From an uncultured Ilumatobacter sp. (GTDB lineage: Bacteria > Actinomycetota > Acidimicrobiia > Acidimicrobiales > Ilumatobacteraceae), in the NCBI GenBank assembly GCA_938049325.1, contig CALICC010000241.1:1-28430 (forward strand): a DNA stretch of 28,430 nucleotides, written 5' to 3'. The translations under genes were made by a program, and so were the position numbers. A model generated the notes under the pieces. The model worked only from the letters and a program-made list of their open reading frames with translations, was not told the origin of the DNA and searched no databases. Positions 8,221 to 16,333 of this stretch are shown piece after piece (within the stretch, counting starts at the first letter, position 1; each line of letters opens with the position of its first letter).

Positions 8221-9038
8221 GCGACAACCACCTGTCAGGAAAGACAATCGTGGTGACCGGGGCTGCCGCCGGGTTCGGTCGGCTCCTCACCGAGAAGTCC
8301 GCGGCGCTGGGCGCGAACGTCGGTGCGTGCGACGTGAACGGCGAGGGGCTCGCAGATCTGGCCAGCGAGCAGGTCGAGATCGCTGCCGTCGACGTGACCG
8401 ATCGCGCAGCGTTGGCACGGTTCGTCGATCAGGTGGTCGAGCGCTTCGGTGCGGTCGACGTGATGATCAACAACGCAGGCGTCATGCCGCTCGCGTTCTA
8501 TGCCGACCATGCGGTGGCGGCCGATGCGTGGGACCGCTGTATCGACATCAACATGAAGGGTGTGCTGCATGGAATCATCGCGGTGCACGACCACATGATC
8601 CGCCAAGGGCGCGGTCACGTGGTGAACATCTCGTCGGTGTACGGCAATCATCCGGTGGGCGGAGCTGCGGTGTACGGCGCAACGAAAGCGGCGGTGAACG
8701 TGTTGTCGGAGTCGTTGCGTCAGGAATCGCTCGGCAAGATCAAGGTCACCGCGATTCGCCCCACTGGCGTACCCGGCACCGGCTTGGGTGCCGGCGTCAT
8801 CAACGCCGAGGCGGTCAACCCCATCCTTGGCGGCAACAAAGATCAGTTCTTCGAGAAGTTCGGTCAGATCTTGGGCGACGATCCGCCCGAACATCTGGTC
8901 AGTCAAGACAGCATCGGGTACGCGATGTTGGCGCCGGAACTCCTGGCCGACCAGGTGATCTACGCGATCAACCAACCCTGGGGCGTCAACATCAGTGACC
9001 TCACGGTCCGCGCGAGCAACGACGACTACATCATCTGA
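8217..9038 (+). CDS. Short-chain dehydrogenase/reductase (SDR)
   Basis: 273 residues from a GTG start. Classical SDR: TGAAAGFG cofactor loop (14-21), acidic residue after the second strand (ACDV, Asp39) favouring NAD(H), NNAG (85-88), Ser139/140, Tyr153 and Lys157 (YGATK). The C-terminal 20 residues (INQPWGVNISDLTVRASNDDY) match the end seen in many actinobacterial SDRs annotated as SDR family NAD(P)-dependent oxidoreductases. It overlaps the ADC-fold gene by 4 nt (GTGA). It converges with the capC-like gene; only 27 nt separate the stops. Confidence 0.9.
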   Translation: MSDNHLSGKTIVVTGAAAGFGRLLTEKSAALGANVGACDVNGEGLADLASEQVEIAAVDVTDRAALARFVDQVVERFGAVDVMINNAGVMPLAFYADHAVAADAWDRCIDINMKGVLHGIIAVHDHMIRQGRGHVVNISSVYGNHPVGGAAVYGATKAAVNVLSESLRQESLGKIKVTAIRPTGVPGTGLGAGVINAEAVNPILGGNKDQFFEKFGQILGDDPPEHLVSQDSIGYAMLAPELLADQVIYAINQPWGVNISDLTVRASNDDYII

Positions 9039-9065
9039 CGACGACGTCACCAGGCGTTGCGGTGC

Positions 9066-10292
9066 TCACGACGAGCGCAACAAGGGTTCGCCAATGATGC
9101 CGACCAGGGGCCTCCGGGGCTCGCTCTCGGCCGGCAAGACGTGGCGAGGCGTCTCGCGACGTGGTACGGGTCGCTTGGTTGGGAGGTCGATTCGAACCGG
9201 TCGGATCGGTCGCCGCAAGTCGGGTAGCCGAAGTGCGAGCCGGGACTCGACGTGTGGCCAGAACAGCGCTGCCATCGAGATCAGAAGCAGCGGGAGCGCC
9301 CAGAACGGCAGTGGCACCTGATCGACGACGCCCGACGTGACGACAACGAGGGACAGTGTTGCAGCCCCGGCGATGAACCCGCCGACGACCACGCGGCCGA
9401 CGGAGGTGCGTTCCATGTCGTTTGCCAGCAGCGCGGGGATGAAGAGTGCCGCGATCGGGAGTCCGTTGATATTGAGAGAACCGGGACGGACGGACTCGAT
9501 GACTTCGAGAACGGTCCAGGACATCAGCGAACCCGTCATGAGCATCACCGCGAACTTTCGGCGCCCGAACAGGATCATGACGCGCTTGAGTCCAACGTGC
9601 ACTGCGAGGTACACCGCGCCCGCCATCACGAGGAAGTAGACGCCCTGCTCTGGCCGGACCGCCGACAGTCCGAGGTACATCGGTCCGATGAATCCGCCGG
9701 AACGGAGCTGATGATTGTTGAACAGCATCGTGGAGACGCCGGTGCTGACGAGTGCCACGATCGGGAACCAGACGTCGCCGACTGCGAGTAGCCCGGTCTC
9801 GACCGGGAGGAAGGGGTCGATCCGTGATGGCATCAGCACGACGAGGAGCAACGCGGGGAGCGCCGCCAACGCACCCCCGACCGAAACTGCCGTGAGGGTT
9901 TTGGTCGGACCCTGACGGTTCATGTCGTACGCAATGAGCGCAGGGATCACGTAGCCGATGGTGTCGAGCAACGGGAGCGACGGACCGGTGACGGAGCCGA
10001 GCATCGGGCCGAGCGCCAGACTGATCAAGACGGAAACCAAGATGTTGGTGACGAATCGTGCTCGTCCGTACACCGCCGCGTATCGGGGCAGGACGCGTGA
10101 GACGAGAACAAACGTCAGCCATGCGTTGATGCCTGTCGTGATCAATGCAATGGGATTCAAGAGTTGGGCACCGACATAGCCGGGTACGACCAAGCTGCCA
10201 GTCGTCGTGTGCGTCTTTTCGTACATCAGCACGCTCACCGCGATGCCGACGATGAACGTCATGCGCACCAGGTCCTGGTCGAAGAGCTGCAT
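9066..10292 (-). CDS. capC: CapC/PgsC-like membrane protein with two tandem CapC units
   Basis: 408 residues, about 2.7 times Bacillus PgsC (149 aa). PgsC is the small membrane partner of PgsB in poly-gamma-glutamate synthesis. Two units align with it: unit 1 has TGSLVVPGYV (32-40), YGRARF (75-80) and IPALIAYDMNRQG (116-128); unit 2 has GPMYLG (203-208), FGRRKF (242-247) and IPALLANDMER (285-295). Unit 2 keeps the PgsC-type GRRKF, unit 1 keeps the VPGY motif, so each has retained different family residues. A hydrophobic segment (~140-190) joins them, and a cytosolic-looking Arg/Pro-rich tail (~350-408) follows. The ATG overlaps the capB stop (ATGA), so synthesis is coupled. Last gene of the operon. 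Confidence 0.82.
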   Translation of the reverse strand: MQLFDQDLVRMTFIVGIAVSVLMYEKTHTTTGSLVVPGYVGAQLLNPIALITTGINAWLTFVLVSRVLPRYAAVYGRARFVTNILVSVLISLALGPMLGSVTGPSLPLLDTIGYVIPALIAYDMNRQGPTKTLTAVSVGGALAALPALLLVVLMPSRIDPFLPVETGLLAVGDVWFPIVALVSTGVSTMLFNNHQLRSGGFIGPMYLGLSAVRPEQGVYFLVMAGAVYLAVHVGLKRVMILFGRRKFAVMLMTGSLMSWTVLEVIESVRPGSLNINGLPIAALFIPALLANDMERTSVGRVVVGGFIAGAATLSLVVVTSGVVDQVPLPFWALPLLLISMAALFWPHVESRLALRLPDLRRPIRPVRIDLPTKRPVPRRETPRHVLPAESEPRRPLVGIIGEPLLRSS

Positions 10293-11518
10293 CAGTGGGC
10301 CTCGACGTCATGCAAGAGCAGCTCTGAGGAGTCGGCCTTCTCGAAGAAGTCCATGAGCTGTTCGGCCTGGCGCGTATGGATGTTGACGAGACCGGCAATG
10401 ATCACGTGTGACGCTCCGCGGTCGAGAATCATCTCTTGGACGATCGTCTCCCAGGTGGTGTCACGCTCGTCGCCCAGATTGAGAATGCGTTCCTGGGGGT
10501 AGCCGTTCGCGAGCAACCGTTCGGTCACGACCCGCTCGTAACAGCCGAACGTCACGAGCACATCGAGATCGAGGTCTCGTGCAGCGATGTCTGCGAACTG
10601 CAGTGCCCGCTGCTGTCGGTCCAGCCGATTGTTGAGGATGCCGACGGTCACCGTGTCGTCTTTTCTGAGACGGTTCACACGTTCCAGGACGGCAATGGTC
10701 GACTCGCGGTCATTGACGGCGAACATGTTCGCCCACGTGACTTCGACTCCGTCCACCACCGCGTTTTCGATCCGCAGGACACCAGGGTCTGGCGGTGCCT
10801 TCCACATGCCGCGCATGGCCACGTCTCGATCGATCCCGAGGTGCTTGGCGACTTCGAGCCCGAGCGCGACGTTGTCTTCGAATTCGATGTAGCTGAACCC
10901 ACGCATGTCGTCGGTGGTCACCGTCGTCGGGTCGGCGATGATCAGTGTGCTGCCACGCGATTCCACTTCGGATCGGATCACGTCGAGGAGATCGGGGTTG
11001 CGCTCGGATGTCACCAAGAGGCCGCCGGCGGGGCAGGTGTTCAGCAACGACCGAGCGATCTCTGGCAATGTCTCGCCCATCAGGTCTTGATGGTCTTCGC
11101 GGACGTTGGTCAAGCAGCCGATGTGGGAACGCACGATCTGGCGCTCGCACACGCGCTGATAGTCCGGATTGATCGCCATGCATTCAATGACGAGCGCATC
11201 GACATCCTCGTCAACCCACTTCTCGATGATCTCCAACTGTTCGAGAATGGTTGCCGGGCCGCTGCGCACGATCGGGTGGTCGACGCCATGGCGATCGATC
11301 ACCACGGCGGCGCTCCCGGTGGTCTTACCGATCGGTGTGTAGCCTGCCTCTCGCAGCATTCCGCCCATGAGTCGCGAGACCGACGACTTGCCTCGAATCC
11401 CATTGACATGGATGCGCACGTCGAGCGCATCGACTCGACGGCGGTGCCGGCGGGTGGTCATCATCCATCTCGACACCGGGACGACGAGAAAACATGTGGC
11501 GACCGCGAGCTCCAGCAT
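10292..11518 (-). CDS. capB: CapB/PgsB-like Mur-ligase-family amide ligase
   Basis: 408 residues from the ATG at 11518; the frame extends to 11596, but the shorter start gives MLELAVATCFLVVPVS, a single N-terminal membrane helix as in PgsB (393 aa). Strong match to the ATP-dependent poly-gamma-glutamate synthetase: VRIHVNGIRGKSSVSRL with the P-loop (39-46), then EAGYTPIGKTTG, ECMAINPDYQ (112-121) and NVREDHQDLMG (138-148), plus APPDPGVLRI further on. The family forms amide bonds by acyl-phosphate chemistry at the inner membrane face together with CapC. It starts 4 nt after the stop of the BcsB-like gene without a clear Shine-Dalgarno, so reinitiation is likely. The monomer polymerised need not be glutamate. 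Confidence 0.9.
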   Translation of the reverse strand: MLELAVATCFLVVPVSRWMMTTRRHRRRVDALDVRIHVNGIRGKSSVSRLMGGMLREAGYTPIGKTTGSAAVVIDRHGVDHPIVRSGPATILEQLEIIEKWVDEDVDALVIECMAINPDYQRVCERQIVRSHIGCLTNVREDHQDLMGETLPEIARSLLNTCPAGGLLVTSERNPDLLDVIRSEVESRGSTLIIADPTTVTTDDMRGFSYIEFEDNVALGLEVAKHLGIDRDVAMRGMWKAPPDPGVLRIENAVVDGVEVTWANMFAVNDRESTIAVLERVNRLRKDDTVTVGILNNRLDRQQRALQFADIAARDLDLDVLVTFGCYERVVTERLLANGYPQERILNLGDERDTTWETIVQEMILDRGASHVIIAGLVNIHTRQAEQLMDFFEKADSSELLLHDVEAH

Positions 11519-11522
11519 GAAC

Positions 11523-13634
11523 TCAGTGCGCCGCGGCGGGCGCGGGATTCGATCGAGTTCGGCGAAGCCACCAGAGTGAGGCAACCATCGCCGCAACCAG
11601 CCCGAGGATCAATGCCACCGACCGACGTTGGCTGGTTTCGGGAGCGCGGGCAGCCTCGACGCGCGCGGCCTGTTCCAGAATCCAGTCTTCGTACTCTTCG
11701 TCGTTGGGTCCGGGTGTGTCGACCGCTGTCGCGTCCGCCGCGAGCGAGTCGTTGAATCGGGTGGCATCTGCGGCGGCAGCATCGTCGAATCCGCTGACCT
11801 CGTCGATGCTGATCAATGCGTAGGGGTCGGCGATGTCGTTGACTCGAGACGACATCCCGGCTTCGATGGCGACCCGAACATCGGTCGGTCGACTCCCCGT
11901 GAAGGCCATGAACACGCGACCGTCGGTGAACGGTGAGGGGCGCGTGACGACCACGCCGACGTTTCGTCCGGACTCGAGGTACGGCACGTTCTCCAGCAAC
12001 GAGCGGTCCTGTGAGAGCCCGGCGACAACCACATGACGGCTGAGGTCGACGTCTCGGTCGACGACGAGGCGCGGCGCGCCTCCCTGGGCTCGGCTTGCCA
12101 GTTGCGAGAGAAGGAGCAAGGCGTTGTCGAGATCGTCGGGAGTGAATTCGTCCGGGATCGTGATGTCGGTTGCGTTGAAGTCCGACTTCGTGGCCAACGA
12201 GAAGCGAGCGTCCTCGACGCCGACTTGAACGGGCTGCATCGCAGCGGTTCGATCGACACCAACCGCGGAGGTTCTCGAGATGGTCAACCAGTTGGGGACG
12301 CTGCCGGGTTCGGCAACCGTGCACACCGTGCTTGCACCGGTACCGAGTTCCGTTTCGATCTTCACGTAGTTCAACCCGGGCCGCAGGTCAGCGGGCGTGA
12401 CGGTGTGCAAGACGTCGAGTTCGCCGTCCTCGTCCGCTACAGCGGTGATCTCGCTGTCACTTCCGTTGATTTGTACGGTCACCGTGGCCTCGTGGGCAGC
12501 GAGTGCGGGCGCATAGGTTCCGAACAGCCCAAGGGTGGCGATGTCGGGTGGGACACCGGCCGGAAGGTGGACTCGGTAGATCAGTGCCTGACGACCGAAT
12601 CCGCGCAGCGTTCGGTCGTCGTAGCCGGCGTCGCTGAACGTAAAGACCTCCGAGGGATCGTTGTCGAGCCCGCGGGGGATCTGACTGGCGTCGACCACGG
12701 TGTTGTGGAAGAACAAGAGTCGCTCAGGATCAGCCGTGGCCTGGGCGAGGGCGAGAATTTGTTCGGGATCGCCGGTCAAGGTGACGATCGGTCGCTCGTC
12801 TTCGACCACGACATCGATCCGAGCGGTGACGCCCGGATCTTCGATGATGCGCACCTGACTACCCGGGCTTGCGACGCTGGAGTCGCTGACGACACTCCAC
12901 GAGTGCGGTACGCCATGGTGCGAAATTCCAGCGACGAGCGCTCCGATCGTCTCGAGCGTTGTCGGCGTCGCAGCGTTTGGTACGACGATCGAGATCGGCT
13001 CGCGCGTGATGGCCGAAACCGGACCCATCCCGGCGATTGCGCGTGCCACGTCGAGCTCTGCAGTCGTGATCGATGCACTCACTCGCGGAACGGCGATGTC
13101 GACCCATCGCGACACGTGATTGTCGTCGGGACAGACGGTGTCCTCGCGAAGTGGTGACGTCGACGTTGCGTCAACAGAGACGCGGCCGTCTTCGAAGACA
13201 GAGCTGGGAACGACGAAATCGACATTGGATGCTGCGCCGGGAGTCCAGAGGGACGCGGGTTGACCGTCAACGTCGAAACGAACGGCGGCGTCATCGCGGA
13301 TCTCGTCGCTTGCCCGCACCTCGGCGGAGAACCGCGCGACACCCTCGACTGTCCACCCAATGGGCAGGTCGAGCGTGAAGTCGGCATCGTTGGAGTACCC
13401 AGCGAGCACGGCCGATTCGTCTGGTGCGAGGTCCCAGATGGCAGTGGGCACGCCATCCGAGGTAGGGGCGGCCTCTTGCGCCTGAGCCAATGACGCGTGA
13501 CCGATGGTTGTGATCAAGATGCCAGCAGCCACGAAGCGCTGCGCAGAGCTCCGGAGGCCCCGTGACGTCTGACGGAGCGTGAGCTCGGTCCGTTCAGAAC
13601 TCAGCGCGCGTGCGCGAACGTCAGACTTAGCCAT
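11523..13634 (-). CDS. BcsB-like membrane-anchored exoplasmic protein
   Basis: 703 residues from the ATG at 13634; 13646 is nearly as good, and the longest frame (13745) adds an Arg-rich stretch that looks non-coding. A signal peptide follows a long n-region (hydrophobic core ~33-50, cleavage near AQAQ-EA). Two repeats follow, each a beta-sandwich then a Rossmann-like alpha/beta region: ~60-300 and ~340-600. Each sandwich ends with a C...W signature (C168/W177 and C438/W449), as in the cellulose-synthase subunit BcsB (CBD1-FD1-CBD2-FD2). ALIYRVHLP...TYAPAL...VTVQINGS...LRPGLNYVKI is the best BcsB-like stretch. A C-terminal helix (672-690) with RRTR after it anchors the protein with its bulk outside. 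No BcsA glycosyltransferase is present; the partners are capB and capC. Function is inferred. Confidence 0.72.
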   Translation of the reverse strand: MAKSDVRARALSSERTELTLRQTSRGLRSSAQRFVAAGILITTIGHASLAQAQEAAPTSDGVPTAIWDLAPDESAVLAGYSNDADFTLDLPIGWTVEGVARFSAEVRASDEIRDDAAVRFDVDGQPASLWTPGAASNVDFVVPSSVFEDGRVSVDATSTSPLREDTVCPDDNHVSRWVDIAVPRVSASITTAELDVARAIAGMGPVSAITREPISIVVPNAATPTTLETIGALVAGISHHGVPHSWSVVSDSSVASPGSQVRIIEDPGVTARIDVVVEDERPIVTLTGDPEQILALAQATADPERLLFFHNTVVDASQIPRGLDNDPSEVFTFSDAGYDDRTLRGFGRQALIYRVHLPAGVPPDIATLGLFGTYAPALAAHEATVTVQINGSDSEITAVADEDGELDVLHTVTPADLRPGLNYVKIETELGTGASTVCTVAEPGSVPNWLTISRTSAVGVDRTAAMQPVQVGVEDARFSLATKSDFNATDITIPDEFTPDDLDNALLLLSQLASRAQGGAPRLVVDRDVDLSRHVVVAGLSQDRSLLENVPYLESGRNVGVVVTRPSPFTDGRVFMAFTGSRPTDVRVAIEAGMSSRVNDIADPYALISIDEVSGFDDAAAADATRFNDSLAADATAVDTPGPNDEEYEDWILEQAARVEAARAPETSQRRSVALILGLVAAMVASLWWLRRTRSNPAPAAAH

Positions 13635-13874
13635 ATCAATGAACATGATCGGCGCACCAAGACGAAACCTTGAGAAAGTCGACGCTCGCGGGCGACCGAC
13701 CGGCCGTCGTTGCCACGGTCTTTGGTCTCGAGTTTTACCCAACATTCTGCACTTCCGGGTTGACGCCGCGAGGAGACGCGGTCGTACCTAGAAGACGCAC
13801 GTGAGCTGCAGGAAGTCGCGATTCGTCGACCGGTTGGTCAGCCTCGTCAAGTCGTTGTCAAGGCCTCGTCAAGC
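13635..13874. other. Intergenic region upstream of the BcsB-like operon, ~240 nt
   Basis: This is the longest apparently non-coding stretch. On the minus strand it holds a triple 11-bp repeat next to the upstream gene, a TAGGTA at 13785-13790 that could be a -10 element, and a poorly supported N-terminal extension of the BcsB-like frame (up to 13745). I see no small gene, RNA or terminator in it. Confidence 0.4.
13841..13873 (-). repeat. Three direct repeats with exact 11-bp period
   Basis: Units on the plus strand: GCCTCGTCAAG, TCGTTGTCAAG, GCCTCGTCAAG (outer two identical, middle 8/11). Read on the minus strand each starts CTTGAC. One-turn spacing puts all copies on one face of the helix, as in direct-repeat boxes bound by OmpR/PhoB-type response regulators. 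It sits directly after the enoyl-CoA hydratase stop and upstream of the BcsB-like gene. Confidence 0.45.
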
Positions 13875-14675
13875 TCAGGTGCGAGTCCAGTTGGGCGAAC
13901 GCTTCTCGGCGAAGGCTCGTGCGCCTTCCTTCGAGTCATTCGTCGCGAAGATCGGCTGACCGATCTCCATCTCCAGCGCGAGTCCGTCGGCAACGGTCAG
14001 CGCTGCGCTTTCTTCGACCGATCGCATGATGGCCTCGATGGCGAGCGGGCCGTTCGCGCAGATCATCTCGGCCAGCTCGTGCGCTTTGGCCAGCGCACCT
14101 CCGTCGGGGACGACGTGGCCGATCAATCCGATGTCGTGTGCTTCGGTGGCGGTGTACGCCCGGGCGGTCAGCAGCATCTCCATCGCGTTCGTATAGCCGA
14201 TCTGGCGCTGGAGCCGCACGGTGGAACCGCCCAGCGGGAACAGCCCGCGCTTCGCTTCGAACACCCCGAACGTGGCGCTCTCGCCAGCCACGCGCAGGTG
14301 GGTGGCCTGGAGGATCTCGGTGCCGCCGGCAACGGCGTGGCCCTCGACGGCGGCGATGAGCGGCTTGGTGATCTTGATGTGGCGCAGCAACGCCTTCCAG
14401 TGGATATCGGGGTCGTCGACCCACCGCTCGGCGTACGGGTTCGGCTCGTCGCCACTGCCGGCGAACGCCTTGAGGTCCATTCCGGTGCAGAACTCGCCAC
14501 CGGCCCCGGTGAGAATCGCGCATCGCAGGTCGTCGTTCGTGTTCAGCTCGGCCCACGCATCGGCCATCCCCACGAGCATCGCCTGGCTGAGTGCGTTCTT
14601 GACCTCAGGACGATTCATGGTGACCACGAGCGTGTGCCCGACTTGTTCGACCTGCAGGTTCTCTGTTCCGGCCAT
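13875..14675 (-). CDS. Enoyl-CoA hydratase/isomerase (crotonase family)
   Basis: 266 residues from the ATG at 14675, chosen because GAGGGGA stands 5 nt upstream; the longer frame to 14708 adds 11 residues and runs into the operator. Crotonase motifs are present: oxyanion-hole segments GAGGEFCTGMDL (57-68) and EGHAVAGGTEIL (111-122). Glu120 and Glu140 (FGVFEAKRG) occupy the positions of the two catalytic glutamates of rat enoyl-CoA hydratase, so hydratase activity is plausible. It would hydrate a 2-enoyl-CoA in beta-oxidation of the acid activated by the divergent acyl-CoA synthetase, with which it shares the operator palindrome. Confidence 0.9.
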   Translation of the reverse strand: MAGTENLQVEQVGHTLVVTMNRPEVKNALSQAMLVGMADAWAELNTNDDLRCAILTGAGGEFCTGMDLKAFAGSGDEPNPYAERWVDDPDIHWKALLRHIKITKPLIAAVEGHAVAGGTEILQATHLRVAGESATFGVFEAKRGLFPLGGSTVRLQRQIGYTNAMEMLLTARAYTATEAHDIGLIGHVVPDGGALAKAHELAEMICANGPLAIEAIMRSVEESAALTVADGLALEMEIGQPIFATNDSKEGARAFAEKRSPNWTRT

Positions 14676-14680
14676 GTGGG

Positions 14681-14687
14681 TCCCCTC
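14681..14687 (-). promoter_or_regulatory. Ribosome binding site GAGGGGA deciding the hydratase start
   Basis: On the minus strand GAGGGGA precedes the ATG at 14675 by 5 nt. It supports the 266-residue product over the in-frame ATG at 14708, which has no such site. Confidence 0.7.
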
Positions 14688-14706
14688 GAAGTTCCTGACC
14701 GCCGAC

Positions 14707-14727
14707 AATCTGACGACGTGTCAGATT
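14707..14727. promoter_or_regulatory. Operator palindrome A in the divergent promoter
   Basis: Perfect 8-bp inverted repeat with a 5-nt centre; the inner 19 bp are ATCTGACGACGTGTCAGAT. It lies between the divergent hydratase and acyl-CoA synthetase genes and covers the -35 position predicted for the synthetase. A near-identical palindrome (15 of 19 positions) stands at 21476-21494 in the other divergent promoter of this block. Confidence 0.7.
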
Positions 14728-14731
14728 CTGC

Positions 14732-14737
14732 TCTAAT
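14732..14737 (+). promoter_or_regulatory. Candidate -10 box of a leaderless transcript
   Basis: TCTAAT (5 of 6 to TATAAT) lies at -12 to -7 relative to the A of the ATG at 14744, and no Shine-Dalgarno is seen. The TCTGAC/CTGACG 16-17 nt upstream belongs to the operator, so a bound repressor would cover the -35. Confidence 0.5.
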
Positions 14738-14743
14738 GGCGTC

Positions 14744-16333
14744 ATGACGGCAACTTCGTACAACCTCGCCGACCTGTTCGAGCAGGCAGCGGATGAGTGG
14801 CCGGACCGCCTGCACGTGAGTGACGAACGGGCCTCGCGCACCTTTGCCGAGATGGACGCCCGAGCCAATCGGCTGGCGCACCACTTGACGAGCGTCGGCA
14901 TCGGCCACGGCGACTACGTCGGGATCTACGCCACCAACCGTGTCGAGTGGGTCGAAGCGGTGTGGGCGGTGTTCAAAGTCCGGGCTGTGTGGATCAACAT
15001 CAACTACCGCTACGTCGAAGACGAACTCGCGTATCTGTTCAACGAAGCGGGGCTCACGTATCTCGTGGTCGAGGACACCTATGTCGATCGGGCGGCTGCG
15101 GTGGCCCCCGACCTTCCTCGCTTGGTGATCGGAGAAGACTACGAGGAAGCGCTCGCCGCTCAGTCCGACGCCCGCGACTTCGCGCCGCGGTCGAACGATG
15201 ACCACTACGTGTTGTTCACCGGTGGCACCACGGGCATGCCCAAGGGTGTGATCTGGCGCCACGAAGACGTGTGCTTTGCTCTGGGTGGCGGCATTGACGT
15301 TCGTACCGGTGAGCTGATGCAGGACCCGAGTGAATTCATCGACAAAGGCAACAACGGATTTCAGATCGTGTGCTACCCGCTCTCGCCGCTGATGCACGGC
15401 GCGTCCCAGTGGGCGCTGATGGGACAGTGCTTCTCCGGAAACAGCATCGTTCTGCGCTCTGCGTTCGACCCGATCGGTGTGTGGGAGGCGGTGGCGAGCG
15501 ACGGGGTCAATCTGCTGTTCCTCACCGGGGATGCGATGGCTCGCCCGCTGCTCGACTCACTCGACGACGAGCGAGTGAAAGAACTCGATCTGTCGTCGTT
15601 GTTCGCGATCAGTTCGAGTGCTGTGCTGTTCTCGCAAACCTGCAAGGACGAGTTCCTCGAACGGTTCCCCAACCTGGTCATCTCTGATTCGATTGGGTCG
15701 AGCGAGAGTGGCGCTAACGGCGTGACGTTCGTGTCGAAGGGCACGCCGATGCAGGGCGGACCGAACGTGAAGGCGGTGCATGGCGCGACCGTGCTCGACG
15801 ATGACCTGAATCCGGTCGAGCCGGGCTCTGGGGTGATCGGCCGTTTGGCGCGGTCGGGCCACATTCCGCAGGGCTACCTGAACGATCCCGTCAAGACCGC
15901 AGCGCTGTTCGTGACCGGCGGCGACGGCACCCGCTACGTGATCCCGGGCGACGCGGCGACGATCGAAGCTGACGGCACCATCACGATGCTTGGCCGAGGC
16001 TCGGTCAGCATCAACACCGGCGGAGAGAAGGTCTTCCCGGAGGAGGTCGAAAACTCGTTGAAGTCGAATCCCGACGTGCTCGACGCCGTCGTGGTCGGTG
16101 TGCCCGACGATCGATGGGGAGAACATGTGGCAGCGGTGGTTCAGCCGCGCGAAGGTCGGTCGATCGATCTCGCCGGGGTACAAGAGCATTGCCGACAACA
16201 TGTGGCTGGGTACAAGGTGCCGCGTCAATTGGTGATCGTCGACGAGGTGGTCCGATCGCCTGCCGGCAAACACGACTATCGGTGGGCGAAGCGTGTTGCC
16301 ACCGAAGCCGATCAGAGTGAGAGCGCATCATGA
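14744..16333 (+). CDS. Acyl-CoA synthetase (AMP-forming, FadD-type)
   Basis: 529 residues of the ANL adenylating superfamily. P-loop-like A3 motif FTGGTTGMPKG at ~158-168; the SIGSSESGANG region acts as A5; catalytic Lys509 lies in RSPAGKHDYRWAK. That C-terminal wording is the one seen in mycobacterial FadD enzymes that activate cholesterol side-chain and other medium-chain acids (FadD17/FadD19 group), from memory of the family. It converts a carboxylic acid, ATP and CoA into acyl-CoA, AMP and PPi. First gene of a five-gene operon with mcr, an unknown protein and two SDR-like genes. Its promoter carries operator A and looks leaderless. Confidence 0.92.
   Translation: MTATSYNLADLFEQAADEWPDRLHVSDERASRTFAEMDARANRLAHHLTSVGIGHGDYVGIYATNRVEWVEAVWAVFKVRAVWININYRYVEDELAYLFNEAGLTYLVVEDTYVDRAAAVAPDLPRLVIGEDYEEALAAQSDARDFAPRSNDDHYVLFTGGTTGMPKGVIWRHEDVCFALGGGIDVRTGELMQDPSEFIDKGNNGFQIVCYPLSPLMHGASQWALMGQCFSGNSIVLRSAFDPIGVWEAVASDGVNLLFLTGDAMARPLLDSLDDERVKELDLSSLFAISSSAVLFSQTCKDEFLERFPNLVISDSIGSSESGANGVTFVSKGTPMQGGPNVKAVHGATVLDDDLNPVEPGSGVIGRLARSGHIPQGYLNDPVKTAALFVTGGDGTRYVIPGDAATIEADGTITMLGRGSVSINTGGEKVFPEEVENSLKSNPDVLDAVVVGVPDDRWGEHVAAVVQPREGRSIDLAGVQEHCRQHVAGYKVPRQLVIVDEVVRSPAGKHDYRWAKRVATEADQSESAS

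Noticed and set aside
9033..9049. ATCTGAC followed by GTCA, like the operator palindromes
   Set aside because: The spacer is 6 nt rather than 5, the right half lacks AGAT, and the site overlaps a stop codon between convergent genes, where no promoter is expected.
9031..10398. 455-codon minus-strand frame overlapping capC
   Set aside because: Different frame of the capC gene with Arg/His/Pro-rich nonsense composition; the capC frame has clear membrane helices and family motifs.
10436..11755. 439-codon plus-strand frame opposite capB
   Set aside because: Antisense of capB, whose P-loop and family motifs leave no doubt on the coding strand.
13635..13745. N-terminal extension of the BcsB-like protein
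   Set aside because: The extra 37 residues are Arg-rich and would bury the signal peptide; no ribosome binding site or leaderless box precedes 13745. Not fully excluded.
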